The translations under genes were made by a program, and so were the position numbers. A stretch of DNA of 64,000 nucleotides from Patescibacteria group bacterium UBA6805 (GTDB lineage: Bacteria > Patescibacteriota > Minisyncoccia > Minisyncoccales > Minisyncoccaceae): assembly GCA_002452735.1 (NCBI GenBank), contig DKFD01000011.1, positions 52,506 to 116,505 on the forward strand, read 5' to 3'. The number at the start of each line of letters is the position of its first letter. The stretch's first letter is position 1. Shown here one piece after another: positions 15,244 through 22,582 of the stretch. The notes beneath the pieces were generated by a model. It saw only the letters and a list, made by a program, of their open reading frames with translations. It made no database searches and was not told the origin of the DNA.

Positions 15244-16705
15244 AGAAAATTTAACGGTCCGTCCGCCGGTAGTTGTAATTTTAGGGCACATTGACCACGG
15301 CAAGACGTCTTTGCTCACGGCCATTAAAGATTTCCGTGTTTTGGAAAAGGAATCGGGAGGAATTACCCAGCACGTCGGTGCTTATGAAATAGAACATAAC
15401 GGCAAAAAGCTTACTTTTTTAGATACGCCCGGCCATGAATCTTTTTCCGCCATAAGGTCAAGGGGGTCTAGGGTGGCCGATATCGCCGTCTTGGTAGTTG
15501 ACGCGGCCGAGGGAGTAAAAAAGCAGACCAAGGAAGCCATTAACCATATTAAAGAAGCGGGAATTGCTTTGATAGTGGCATTGAACAAAATGGATAAGCC
15601 GGAAGCGAATCCGGAAATGGTTAAAGGGCAGTTGAACAACGAAGGCATTGTTGTGGAATCCTTGGGAGGAGACGTTCCGAGTATTGAAATATCCGCCAAA
15701 ACGGGCAAAGGAGTGGATGATCTTTTGGGTTTGATTCAATTGGTGGCGGAAATGAAAGAATTAAAAACAGACCTTTCTTTAAGTCCCGAAGGCGTTATCG
15801 TCGAGTCGTATATGGACAATCAAAGGGGGCCTACCTCTACGGCTATTTTGTCCCGGGGCATATTAAAAAAGGGGGACATTGTCGGAACAAGCTCGGCTTT
15901 GGGCAAGGTGCGTTCTTTGAAAGATTTTCAGGGGAAAGAGCTGGAGCAGGCTTACCCCTCCCAGCCCATTGTCCTGGTCGGTTTTGATAAAGTGCCGGCA
16001 GTCGGAGAAAAATTCTTATCTTTTAAAACCACCGAAGAGGCCAAAGCAAACATTAAGAACGCTTCCAAAAATATCATCCCTGAGCCGTCCGAAGACGAAG
16101 ACAAGCCGGTATTGAATATAGTCCTTAAAGCTGATGCCGTCGGTTCTTTGGAGGCGATTGAAGAGTTTTTCAAAACCCTTCCCCAGGAAAAAGTTTCTTT
16201 AAGGGTGATAAAATCCGAAGCGGGCAATGTGAACGAGAATGACGTGAAGCTGGCCAAAAGCACTAAGAGTGTTGTTTACGCTTTCCGGGTCAAGAAAGAC
16301 AATATTGCCGAAGGTTTGATTGAAAGGGACAAGATTAAGCATTTCGACTTCGACTTGATTTACGCTCTGGCCCAGAAAACAAAGGAGCTGATGGAAAGAA
16401 AAGTCAAAAAGGAAAAAGTCAGGGTTGATGTCGGCAAAATGGAGGTGTCGGTTATTTTCAGGACGGAAAAGAACAGGCAGATAGTGGGTGGGATGGTTAC
16501 CGAAGGTCTGGCCGAGAGAACCGCGATTTTGGAGATAATGAGGGAGGGAGAGAAAATAGGGGAGGGAAAGGTTGTTGAGATTCAGGCCAATAAGAAAAAC
16601 TTTGAATCAATCAAAAGCGGCAAAGAGTGCGCCATCCTTTATCAGGGACAAGAAAGGATAAAAGAGGGCGACGAATTGGTATTTTTCAAATATGTGGAAG
16701 ATTGA
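15230..16705 (+). CDS. infB: Translation initiation factor IF-2, minimal form
   Basis: GTPase that brings initiator tRNA to the 30S subunit and promotes subunit joining. At 491 aa it is far shorter than typical IF-2 (E. coli 890 aa): the G domain starts at about residue 13, so the whole N-terminal region is missing. G1 is GHIDHGKTS, G3 DTPGHES, G4 NKMD and G5 SAKTG; domain II, the linker helix region and the C2 domain that binds fMet-tRNA (ending DELVFFK) are present. The start overlaps DUF4446 by 14 nt and the end overlaps rbfA by 14 nt, suggesting translational coupling. Confidence 0.96.
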   Translation: MEENKENLTVRPPVVVILGHIDHGKTSLLTAIKDFRVLEKESGGITQHVGAYEIEHNGKKLTFLDTPGHESFSAIRSRGSRVADIAVLVVDAAEGVKKQTKEAINHIKEAGIALIVALNKMDKPEANPEMVKGQLNNEGIVVESLGGDVPSIEISAKTGKGVDDLLGLIQLVAEMKELKTDLSLSPEGVIVESYMDNQRGPTSTAILSRGILKKGDIVGTSSALGKVRSLKDFQGKELEQAYPSQPIVLVGFDKVPAVGEKFLSFKTTEEAKANIKNASKNIIPEPSEDEDKPVLNIVLKADAVGSLEAIEEFFKTLPQEKVSLRVIKSEAGNVNENDVKLAKSTKSVVYAFRVKKDNIAEGLIERDKIKHFDFDLIYALAQKTKELMERKVKKEKVRVDVGKMEVSVIFRTEKNRQIVGGMVTEGLAERTAILEIMREGEKIGEGKVVEIQANKKNFESIKSGKECAILYQGQERIKEGDELVFFKYVED

Positions 16706-17027
16706 AAAAGTCAACGCTTTCATTAAAAAAGAACTGGGGAGCATTATTCTCAAGGAATTGGACATTTTTCCCGGGATTTTGCTTACCATTACCAGGGTTG
16801 AGTGTTCGTCAAGCTTAATTGAGGCCAAGGTTTTTGTTTCAGTCATTCCCGACAACAAAACAGACGAGGTTTTCGGCCTTCTTAAAAGAAGCATCTTTTT
16901 CCTTCAGCAAAAACTTAACAAGAAGTTGAGAATCAGGCCGGTGCCCAAGATAAGGTTCTTAAAAGAAACCCAGACAGCTCAGGCTTCCAGCATAGAAAAG
17001 CTCTTAAAAGACATTGGAAAAAATTAA
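16692..17027 (+). CDS. rbfA: Ribosome-binding factor A
   Basis: Small KH-type protein needed for late 30S maturation and 16S 5' end processing. The 111-aa length is normal. Family hallmarks are KVNAFIKKELGSII at the N-terminus, TITRVECSSSLIEAKVFVSV in the middle and a IRPVPKIRF stretch near the C-terminus. It overlaps infB by 14 nt, the classical infB-rbfA pairing. tRNA-Cys and tRNA-Leu follow in the same orientation without a terminator between, so the transcript probably carries both tRNAs. Confidence 0.92.
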   Translation: MWKIEKVNAFIKKELGSIILKELDIFPGILLTITRVECSSSLIEAKVFVSVIPDNKTDEVFGLLKRSIFFLQQKLNKKLRIRPVPKIRFLKETQTAQASSIEKLLKDIGKN

Positions 17028-17054
17028 AAAATATGTTAAGCTTTTTAAGCAATT

Positions 17055-17129
17055 GGCGTGGTGGCCAAGTAGTAAGGCGAGAGTCTGCAAAACTCTTATA
17101 CGCGGGTGCAATTCCCGCCCACGCCTCCA
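17055..17129 (+). tRNA. tRNA-Cys(GCA), CCA encoded
   Basis: Acceptor GGCGTGG/CCACGCC, anticodon loop CTGCAAA giving GCA, discriminator T at 17126 (usual for bacterial Cys), CCA at 17127-17129. It is followed one base later by tRNA-Leu. Confidence 0.94.
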
Positions 17130-17130
17130 C

Positions 17131-17213
17131 GCCTCGGTGATGAAACCGGTAAACATACAGCACTTAAAATGCTGCGGGCAAAACCCTTGTGGGTTCGACT
17201 CCCACCCGAGGCA
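17131..17213 (+). tRNA. tRNA-Leu(TAA)
   Basis: Class II tRNA. Acceptor GCCTCGG/CCGAGGC, anticodon stem CAGCA/TGCTG, loop CTTAAAA giving TAA, long variable arm, discriminator A. No encoded CCA. Confidence 0.94.
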
Positions 17214-17217
17214 CATT

Positions 17218-17247
17218 AAAAAACCGAGGTTTTTCTCCTCGGTTTTA
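17218..17247. terminator. Bidirectional terminator between tRNA-Leu and the 3D-domain gene
   Basis: AAAACCGAGG (17220-17229) and CCTCGGTTTT (17237-17246) form a 10-bp stem with a 7-nt loop and A/T tracts on both sides. It contains the stop codon of the minus-strand gene. Confidence 0.85.
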
Positions 17248-17718
17248 GCTTTCCAGGACTTCGATGTAGGTTCTGAACGAACCGAATTTGATTGCTTGTT
17301 CTTTGCTTGGGAACCAGATATCAACATGGTAGTAGCCCTTTCTGGCGTTCATTCTGTCCTCAACCACGAAGACCTTGTTTCCATAAAGTTCCGGTATCCT
17401 GATTTCCGTTCCAAAAGGAAGGAGGTTGTTGGCCACAATGCCTTCTTTTACTTCCGAGCCATTGGCCGTAATAAAAGGAGTGCTGTCGGTTTCGTAAGGA
17501 CAGGAAGAATAGGCGGTAATGACTACTTTGATTCTTTTCGCGGCTTCTTTCTGGGGGGTCTTGACTACGAGACTGTTTTCCGGGGAAATAAAGGATTTTT
17601 CGGAACCAACAAGCTCTTGGCCATAAATTGTCTGGCTTTGAAGATTGGTAACAGCAAAGGTGGCCGTAAAAACAGCCAATCCAACGAAGAAAACTATGTA
17701 ATTGTATGCTTTATTCAT
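17245..17718 (-). CDS. 3D-domain (MltA/RpfB-like) cell-wall protein
   Basis: A 157-aa exported or membrane-tethered protein with an N-terminal hydrophobic helix (about residues 6-26) and a C-terminal 3D domain, the double-psi barrel named for three conserved Asp and found in lytic transglycosylases. Visible family features are VVITAYSSCPYETDSTP, TANGSEVKEGIVA, VVEDRMNAR and HVDIWFPSKEQA. The likely role is peptidoglycan remodelling. The start has AAGGGG 8 nt upstream and a consensus promoter; no other gene shares the transcript. The call would need testing for a real hydrolytic residue, because some 3D proteins lack activity. Confidence 0.85.
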   Translation of the reverse strand: MNKAYNYIVFFVGLAVFTATFAVTNLQSQTIYGQELVGSEKSFISPENSLVVKTPQKEAAKRIKVVITAYSSCPYETDSTPFITANGSEVKEGIVANNLLPFGTEIRIPELYGNKVFVVEDRMNARKGYYHVDIWFPSKEQAIKFGSFRTYIEVLES

Positions 17719-17748
17719 ATTAAAAACCCCTTTACAGAGGCTGCCTGT

Positions 17749-17777
17749 ATTTTATACCAAAACACCTTTTTTGTCAA
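17749..17777 (-). promoter_or_regulatory. Promoter of the 3D-domain gene
   Basis: On the minus strand TTGACA (17777-17772), 17-nt spacer, TAAAAT (17754-17749), followed by a short leader with an AAGGGG ribosome-binding site. Confidence 0.7.
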
Positions 17778-17802
17778 AGGGTTTCTCCACAAGGTAAAAA
17801 CC

Positions 17803-17833
17803 TTGCCTTATTTGTTTTTTTATGATATATAAT
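17803..17833 (+). promoter_or_regulatory. Promoter of the S1-domain gene (leaderless type)
   Basis: TATAAT (17828-17833) ends 6 nt before ATG 17840. A TTGCCT (17803-17808) lies 19 nt upstream of it. The geometry favours 17840, not the ATG at 17822, as start codon. Confidence 0.5.
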
Positions 17834-17839
17834 GGCCAT

Positions 17840-18946
17840 ATGCAAGCTGAATTAATGCAGAAACTTAATGATGCTGTTCAGACCTTGAGAGAGGGTGAAC
17901 TTGTCGATGCCAAAGTTTTGGCTGTTGAAAACAACACGCTTTATTTGGATGTCGGTCCCAGGAAAACGGGCATTGTTTACGGTGCCGAATATCAGAATGC
18001 CAAGAACGTTTTAAAAAACATCAAGAACGGCGACATCGTTTCCGTAAAGGTGGTCAGCGCCGAGAACGACGAAGGTTTCGTGGAGCTGTCTTTAAGAGAA
18101 GCGGAAAAAGACATGGCCTGGAAGCTGGTTAAGGAAAAGAAAAACGAAGACAATCCCTTCACCATAAAAGTTTCTAAAGTGAACAAGGGCGGGCTGTTGA
18201 CCGAGGTTTCCGGAATATCCGCTTTTTTGCCGACTTCCCAATTGTCTCCTGAAAAATATCCCAAAGTTCCCGAGGGAGACAAAACAAAGATATTGAGAAA
18301 ATTGCAATCATTCATCGGAATGGAAATCAAGGTCAAGATTCTTGATTTTGACGAGAAGGCGAACCAGATTATTTTAACCGAAGAATCAAAAGAAAACGAA
18401 CAAATTAAAAAGACCCTGCAGTCTCTGAAAATGGGGGATAAAGTGGAGGGAAAGATTTCGGGCATAGTCAATTTCGGAGCTTTCATTAAGTTCGCCCTGC
18501 CCGGCAAAGGCCTTGAAGAAACAGCGGAAGAAGAGCTTTTGGAGGGACTAATCCATATTTCCGAGCTGGACTGGCAGTTGATAGAAGACCCGTCTCAGAT
18601 TGTCCAAGTGGGAGATAAGGTAAAAGCCGAAATCATTGATATCTCTCAAGGAAGGGTTTCCTTGTCCTTAAAGGTTTTGAAGAAAGACCCGTGGCAGGAA
18701 CTGATTTTAAAGCAGGGAGACGATATAAAAGGAATCGTGGTCAGGTTTAATCCTTTCGGCGCTTTTATCCAACTGAAAAAAGAAATTGGCGAAGACGACC
18801 AAACCAAGATTCAAGGCCTGATTCATATTTCCGAATTCGGCACCGAGGCCAAAATGAAGGAAAAGCTGGAAGTGGGCAAAGAATACGACTTTCAAATTTT
18901 AAGCTTCCAACCGCAAAGACACTGGATGTCTTTGAGATTAAAATAA
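17840..18946 (+). CDS. rpsA: S1-domain RNA-binding protein, ribosomal protein S1-like
   Basis: A 368-aa protein with four S1/OB-fold RNA-binding repeats (about residues 18-85, 100-180, 200-285 and 292-365) that in the ribosome helps capture mRNA. Repeat hallmarks are DVGPRKTGIV, ISAFLPTSQLS, VNFGAFIKF...GLIHISEL and FNPFGAFIQL...GLIHISEF. Four repeats match the short S1 proteins of Gram-positive bacteria more than the six-repeat E. coli form. An upstream ATG at 17822 is in frame, but it precedes the -10 element, so ATG 17840 (MQAELMQKLND) is preferred. ftsH follows 13 nt downstream and is probably co-transcribed. Confidence 0.9.
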   Translation: MQAELMQKLNDAVQTLREGELVDAKVLAVENNTLYLDVGPRKTGIVYGAEYQNAKNVLKNIKNGDIVSVKVVSAENDEGFVELSLREAEKDMAWKLVKEKKNEDNPFTIKVSKVNKGGLLTEVSGISAFLPTSQLSPEKYPKVPEGDKTKILRKLQSFIGMEIKVKILDFDEKANQIILTEESKENEQIKKTLQSLKMGDKVEGKISGIVNFGAFIKFALPGKGLEETAEEELLEGLIHISELDWQLIEDPSQIVQVGDKVKAEIIDISQGRVSLSLKVLKKDPWQELILKQGDDIKGIVVRFNPFGAFIQLKKEIGEDDQTKIQGLIHISEFGTEAKMKEKLEVGKEYDFQILSFQPQRHWMSLRLK

Positions 18947-18959
18947 TATTACAAAACAC

Positions 18960-20804
18960 ATGCCCAGTCCCTTAAAAGGTCTTTTTAAAAATATCTTTTT
19001 TGTTGTTCTTGTTTTCCTGCTGTTGGCAACGATATTTGATTTGCTTAATACTCCGGTTCAGGAAATAAAAGAAATTTCCATCACCCAGTTGGTTCAAGAC
19101 ATCAATAACAACAAAGTCAAGGAGATAAAGGTTGTAGATAGCGATTTGACTGCAACCTATTACGATGGCAATGTTTTCGAAAGCAAGAAAGAAGCCGATG
19201 AAAGTGCGAGCCAGGCCCTAATTAATTTCGGAGCAAACAAAGAAAGAATAGGGGAGGTTTCGTTTGTTTTCGAAGAACCGAGCAGCACCAGGGATTGGCT
19301 TTGGCCGTTTGTGCTCATGGTGGTCTTGCCGTTTCTGATGTTCGGAATTTTCTTCTGGTTTTTGTTCCGCCAGGCCAAATCCGGCGCAGCCCAAACTTTT
19401 GATTTTACCAAAGCCAAAGCCAAACTTTTCGGAGCCGAAGGACATCCCAAGGAAAAGATTACTTTTAACGACGTGGCCGGATTAAGGGAAGAAAAAGCGG
19501 AATTGGAAGAAATCGTTGATTTTCTAAAGAACCCGGAAAAATATTTGAAAATGGGAGCGCGTATTCCCAAGGGCGTGCTTCTGGTCGGGCCGGCCGGTTG
19601 CGGGAAAACCCTGCTGGCAAGAGCAGTGGCCGGGGAAAGCAAGGTTCCTTTTTTCTCCGTGGCCGGGTCGTCTTTCGTGGAAATGTTCGTGGGCGTGGGC
19701 TCCGGAAGGGTGAGAAGCTTATTCTCCGCAGCCAAGAGAAATCAGCCCTGCCTGATTTTTATTGACGAACTAGACAGTATCGGCAAAACAAGGGGGCCGG
19801 CCATTACTGGCGGACACGAAGAAAGGGAGCAGACTTTGAATCAATTGCTGACGGAGATGGACGGCTTTGAACAAAACGATAAGATTATTGTTCTGGCCGC
19901 CACCAACCGGCCCGATGTTCTGGACTCGGCTTTGTTAAGGCCGGGCAGATTTGACAGGAAGGTGGTGATTCATTTACCCGATATTCAAGAAAGAGAAGAC
20001 ATTTTAAAAATTCATTCCCGGGGAAAGGTTTTGTCCTCGGATATTAAATTGAGAGAAGTGGCGGAAAGAACACCCGGATTTTCCGGTGCCGACTTGGCTA
20101 ATGTTTTCAACGAGGCCGCTCTTCTGGCTGCCAAGAAAAACGCCAAAAATATTATTCAGCAGGACTTACTGGATTCGATTGAGAAGGTTCTGTTGGGGCC
20201 GGAGAGAAAGAGCCACGTTATGACCGATAAAGAAAAGAACATTACGGCTTATCACGAGGCGGGCCATGCTTTGGTGGCCGCTTTTACTCCCAATGCCGAG
20301 CCGGTGAGAAAGATTTCCATTATTTCCCGGGGCATGGCCGCGGGCTATACGTTAAAAGTTCCCAAAGAAGACAGGTTTTTGAGGACCAAATCGGAATTCG
20401 AGGCGGAATTGGCGGTTCTGTTGGCCGGCCGTGTATCGGAGAGAATCAAGTTTCGCGATACGACCACCGGGGCTTCGGATGATTTGGCTAAAGCGTCCCA
20501 GCTGGCCAGAAGCATTGTCAAAACCTATGGCATGTCTTCGTTGGGACCGATTGTTTTCGGTGAGAAGGAAACAAATACGCTTTGGGGCAATGAATTCGGC
20601 GAGACCAGGAACTATTCCAACGAAGTGGCTTTGGAAATTGACAAGGAAGTTAAAAAACTGATAAACAAGGCGGAGAAGGAAGCGGAGAGGGTGATAAAGC
20701 AGAAAAAGAGCGTTCTGGACAAACTGGCCAAAACCCTGATGAAAAAAGAAACAATTGAAAAAGAGGAGTTTGAAAAAATAGTCAGGGTCAGGAGGAAGAA
20801 ATAG
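18960..20804 (+). CDS. ftsH: ATP-dependent zinc metalloprotease FtsH
   Basis: Membrane AAA+ protease that extracts and degrades membrane and short-lived proteins as a hexamer. The 614-aa protein has two membrane helices (about 9-30 and 116-138) flanking an extracellular domain, an AAA domain and a C-terminal peptidase domain. Walker A reads GPAGCGKT instead of the usual GPPGTGKT, Walker B is LIFIDELD, the second region of homology [11 protein letters not shown] is intact, and the zinc site is HEAGHAL (near residue 430) with a downstream Asp. The substitutions in Walker A keep the GK[ST] core. The stop codon is followed immediately by tRNA-Ile. Confidence 0.97.
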   Translation: MPSPLKGLFKNIFFVVLVFLLLATIFDLLNTPVQEIKEISITQLVQDINNNKVKEIKVVDSDLTATYYDGNVFESKKEADESASQALINFGANKERIGEVSFVFEEPSSTRDWLWPFVLMVVLPFLMFGIFFWFLFRQAKSGAAQTFDFTKAKAKLFGAEGHPKEKITFNDVAGLREEKAELEEIVDFLKNPEKYLKMGARIPKGVLLVGPAGCGKTLLARAVAGESKVPFFSVAGSSFVEMFVGVGSGRVRSLFSAAKRNQPCLIFIDELDSIGKTRGPAITGGHEEREQTLNQLLTEMDGFEQNDKIIVLAATNRPDVLDSALLRPGRFDRKVVIHLPDIQEREDILKIHSRGKVLSSDIKLREVAERTPGFSGADLANVFNEAALLAAKKNAKNIIQQDLLDSIEKVLLGPERKSHVMTDKEKNITAYHEAGHALVAAFTPNAEPVRKISIISRGMAAGYTLKVPKEDRFLRTKSEFEAELAVLLAGRVSERIKFRDTTTGASDDLAKASQLARSIVKTYGMSSLGPIVFGEKETNTLWGNEFGETRNYSNEVALEIDKEVKKLINKAEKEAERVIKQKKSVLDKLAKTLMKKETIEKEEFEKIVRVRRKK

Positions 20805-20878
20805 GCGCATGTAGCTCAATCGGTTAGAGCATCCGCCTTATAAGCGGAAGGTAGGTGGTTCGAGTCCACCCATGCGCA
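20805..20878 (+). tRNA. tRNA-Ile(TAT)
   Basis: Acceptor GCGCATG/CATGCGC, D-stem GCTC/GAGC, anticodon stem TCCGC/GCGGA, loop CTTATAA giving TAT, T-arm GGTGG/CCACC, discriminator A. It reads AUA directly, without lysidine. It starts on the base after the ftsH stop codon. Confidence 0.95.
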
Positions 20879-20965
20879 CTTTTGACAAGGACAAAAATCT
20901 TGAGGGGTCGTTATCGCTTCAGCGGTTTTTAGCGCCTTTTTAGTTGTAAGAAAACATTAGCGACT

Positions 20966-20991
20966 GCGGATTACTATCCGCTTTTATTATT
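20966..20991 (+). terminator. Intrinsic terminator after ftsH/tRNA-Ile
   Basis: GCGGAT (20966-20971) and ATCCGC (20976-20981) with a TACT loop, followed by TTTTATTATT. The preceding 20879-20965 shows no gene. Confidence 0.65.
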
Positions 20992-21018
20992 GACTAAATC
21001 GCTTAAATCCCATAGAAT
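20990..21018 (+). promoter_or_regulatory. Promoter for tRNA-Val(GAC)-rplS-tRNA cluster
   Basis: TTGACT (20990-20995), 17-nt spacer, TAGAAT (21013-21018), adjoining the terminator tail. Transcription should start about 30 nt before tRNA-Val. Confidence 0.7.
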
Positions 21019-21055
21019 AAAATACGGGCAGGCAAAGCCCTTTTGAAAATTAAAA

Positions 21056-21129
21056 GGGCGTATAGCTCAGTTGGTTAGAGCGTTACGTTGACATCGTAAA
21101 GGCCTCCTGTTCGAATCAGGATACGCCCA
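21056..21129 (+). tRNA. tRNA-Val(GAC)
   Basis: Acceptor GGGCGTA/TACGCCC, anticodon stem TTACG/CGTAA, loop TTGACAT giving GAC, discriminator A, no encoded CCA. It lies 24 nt upstream of rplS. Confidence 0.95.
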
Positions 21130-21153
21130 CATAATAAACATAATTAAGGAAAC

Positions 21154-21576
21154 ATGGAAGAAGAAGCAAAGACCGAAGAAAAGACCGAAATTTCCGAGCA
21201 GGAACTCGTTTTGGAAAAAGGAATCAGAGAATTCTTTTTGAAGCAAGACCTTCCCGAGATAAAACAGGGAGACACGGTCAAGGTTTATCAAAAAATCAAA
21301 GAAAAGAACAAGGAGAGAGTTCAGGCGTTTGAGGGTCAGGTTTTGGCCGTGAAGCACGGCAAAGGCATAAATGCCGCAATCACCGTAAGAAAAGTAATAG
21401 GCGGAATCGGCGTGGAGAAAATTTTTCCCGTTCATGCCCCTTCGATTACCAAGATAGAAGTTGAAAAAAGAACAAAGACGAGAAGGGCCAAGCTGTATTA
21501 TTTGAGAAAGGCCAAAGGCAGGAAAGCGAAATTGAAAATAAGCGAGAAAGAAGAAGCGGAAAAGGAGGGCGAGTGA
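21154..21576 (+). CDS. rplS: 50S ribosomal protein L19
   Basis: Large-subunit protein at the 30S/50S interface. The core (about residues 20-125) contains QGDTVKVYQKIKEKNKERVQ, FEGQVLAVK, TVRKVIGGIGVEK, FPVHAPSI and RAKLYYLR, all characteristic of L19. Compared with the usual 115 aa it has an acidic N-terminal extension of about 20 residues (many Glu and Lys) and an acidic C-terminal tail. The gene is co-oriented with tRNA-Val before it; the end of the gene overlaps tRNA-Leu(GAG) by 10 nt. The usual partners rpsP, rimM and trmD are absent, so gene order here is not the classical one. Confidence 0.95.
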   Translation: MEEEAKTEEKTEISEQELVLEKGIREFFLKQDLPEIKQGDTVKVYQKIKEKNKERVQAFEGQVLAVKHGKGINAAITVRKVIGGIGVEKIFPVHAPSITKIEVEKRTKTRRAKLYYLRKAKGRKAKLKISEKEEAEKEGE

Positions 21577-21651
21577 TGGAATCGGCAGACATCTATGCTT
21601 GAGGGGCATAGGGGATTTATTCCCGTGGGAGTTCAAGTCTCCCCTCGCCCA
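21567..21651 (+). tRNA. tRNA-Leu(GAG)
   Basis: Class II tRNA. Acceptor GGGCGAG/CTCGCCC, anticodon stem TATGC/GCATA, loop TTGAGGG giving GAG, discriminator A. Its first ten bases are also the last three codons plus a base of rplS. Confidence 0.93.
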
Positions 21652-21660
21652 CAAGTTTCC

Positions 21661-21733
21661 GGGCGATTAGCTCAGCTGGAAGAGCGCATCGTTTACACCG
21701 ATGAGGCCGTAGGTTCGAGCCCTACATCGCCCA
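21661..21733 (+). tRNA. tRNA-Val(TAC)
   Basis: Acceptor GGGCGAT/ATCGCCC, anticodon stem CATCG/CGATG, loop TTTACAC giving TAC, discriminator A. Part of a four-tRNA run. Confidence 0.95.
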
Positions 21734-21770
21734 CAGCTTGAAAAAAGAGAGAGAAATTTGATATAATTTT

Positions 21771-21843
21771 GCCGAGGTAGCCAAGTCGGTCACGGCGAAT
21801 GTCTGAAAAACATTAGATTCCGGTTCGATTCCGGACCTCGGCA
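21771..21843 (+). tRNA. tRNA-Phe(GAA)
   Basis: Acceptor GCCGAGG/CCTCGGC, anticodon stem AATGT/ACATT, loop CTGAAAA giving GAA, discriminator A, no encoded CCA. Confidence 0.94.
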
Positions 21844-21849
21844 CAAGAT

Positions 21850-21921
21850 GCGGGCGTCGTATAGTGGCTATTATGCAATCTTGCCAAGATTGAGACGGCA
21901 GTCCGATTCTGCTCGCCCGCT
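21850..21921 (+). tRNA. tRNA-Gly(GCC)
   Basis: Acceptor GCGGGCG/CGCCCGC, anticodon stem CAATC/GATTG, loop TTGCCAA giving GCC, discriminator T. Last tRNA of the cluster; the next gene starts 48 nt later. Confidence 0.94.
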
Positions 21922-21969
21922 CCCAAGCATACCAAATAATTGTAACAACATAGATAATTATCATATATT

Positions 21970-22578
21970 ATGAAAATTAGTTGGTGCGGAGAAACTTGTT
22001 TCCAAATTACGACCTCTTCCGACGACAAAGAAGGAGTTTCAATAGCTATTGACGAGAAAGAGGGAAAGAAGTCAAAAGCCGATATTGTTTTGAATACTCG
22101 CGAATTCAATTCAATGCCCCAGAAAAAAAACGGACAGTTTTTCATTTCCTCCTGGGGCGAATATGAATCCAGGGGGGTTTTTATCCAAGGCGTTCCTTCT
22201 TTGACCATAAACAAGGGAAAGAACATCATTTTTTTAATCGAGGCCGAGGGAATCAGGATTTGCCATCTCGGTTTTTTTGGAGAGCAGGACATCAACGAAG
22301 AGCAGTTGGAAGCCATAGGCAGGGTGGACGTGCTTTTGGTTCCCATTGATGGAGACAAGACCATTAATTTCAAAGAAGCGGAAAGGATTATCGCCGAATT
22401 GGAGCCGAAGATGGTGATACCCATGGCTTACAACCCCAAGAAAAAAGATACGCTTAACGCTTTTTTAAAGGCCATGGGAGAAAAAGAAATAGCTTCCCAG
22501 GAAAAATTAAGCGTCAATAAAAAGAGTTTTTCTTCCGAAAGCGAAAAAACGGAAATAATAATTTTAGAGGAAAAATAA
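21970..22578 (+). CDS. Metallo-beta-lactamase-fold protein (UlaG-like) with lost metal ligands
   Basis: A 202-aa protein resembling the short UlaG-type beta-lactamase-fold hydrolases common in CPR genomes: the opening MKISWCGETCFQI, the middle ICHLG and the IIAELEPKMVIPMAYN block match that group. The metal-binding positions look degraded. The first HxHxDH motif is absent, the usual HLGDLG reads HLGFFG, and the His expected in IPMHY is Ala. The fold is probably kept but catalysis is doubtful; a binding or scaffold role is possible. It ends 4 nt before gyrA, with which it must be co-transcribed. A weak promoter may lie in the 48 nt after tRNA-Gly. Confidence 0.75.
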   Translation: MKISWCGETCFQITTSSDDKEGVSIAIDEKEGKKSKADIVLNTREFNSMPQKKNGQFFISSWGEYESRGVFIQGVPSLTINKGKNIIFLIEAEGIRICHLGFFGEQDINEEQLEAIGRVDVLLVPIDGDKTINFKEAERIIAELEPKMVIPMAYNPKKKDTLNAFLKAMGEKEIASQEKLSVNKKSFSSESEKTEIIILEEK

Positions 22579-22582
22579 TTAA

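Noticed and set aside
17822..17839. Start of the S1-domain gene at ATG 17822
   Set aside because: This ATG overlaps the -10 element (17828-17833); initiation at ATG 17840 is consistent with the promoter spacing and with the family N-terminus.
21738..21767. TTGAAA-18-TATAAT directly upstream of tRNA-Phe as its promoter
   Set aside because: The -10 ends 3 nt before the mature tRNA 5' end, so transcription would begin inside the tRNA. The tRNA is better explained as part of the rplS/tRNA transcript.
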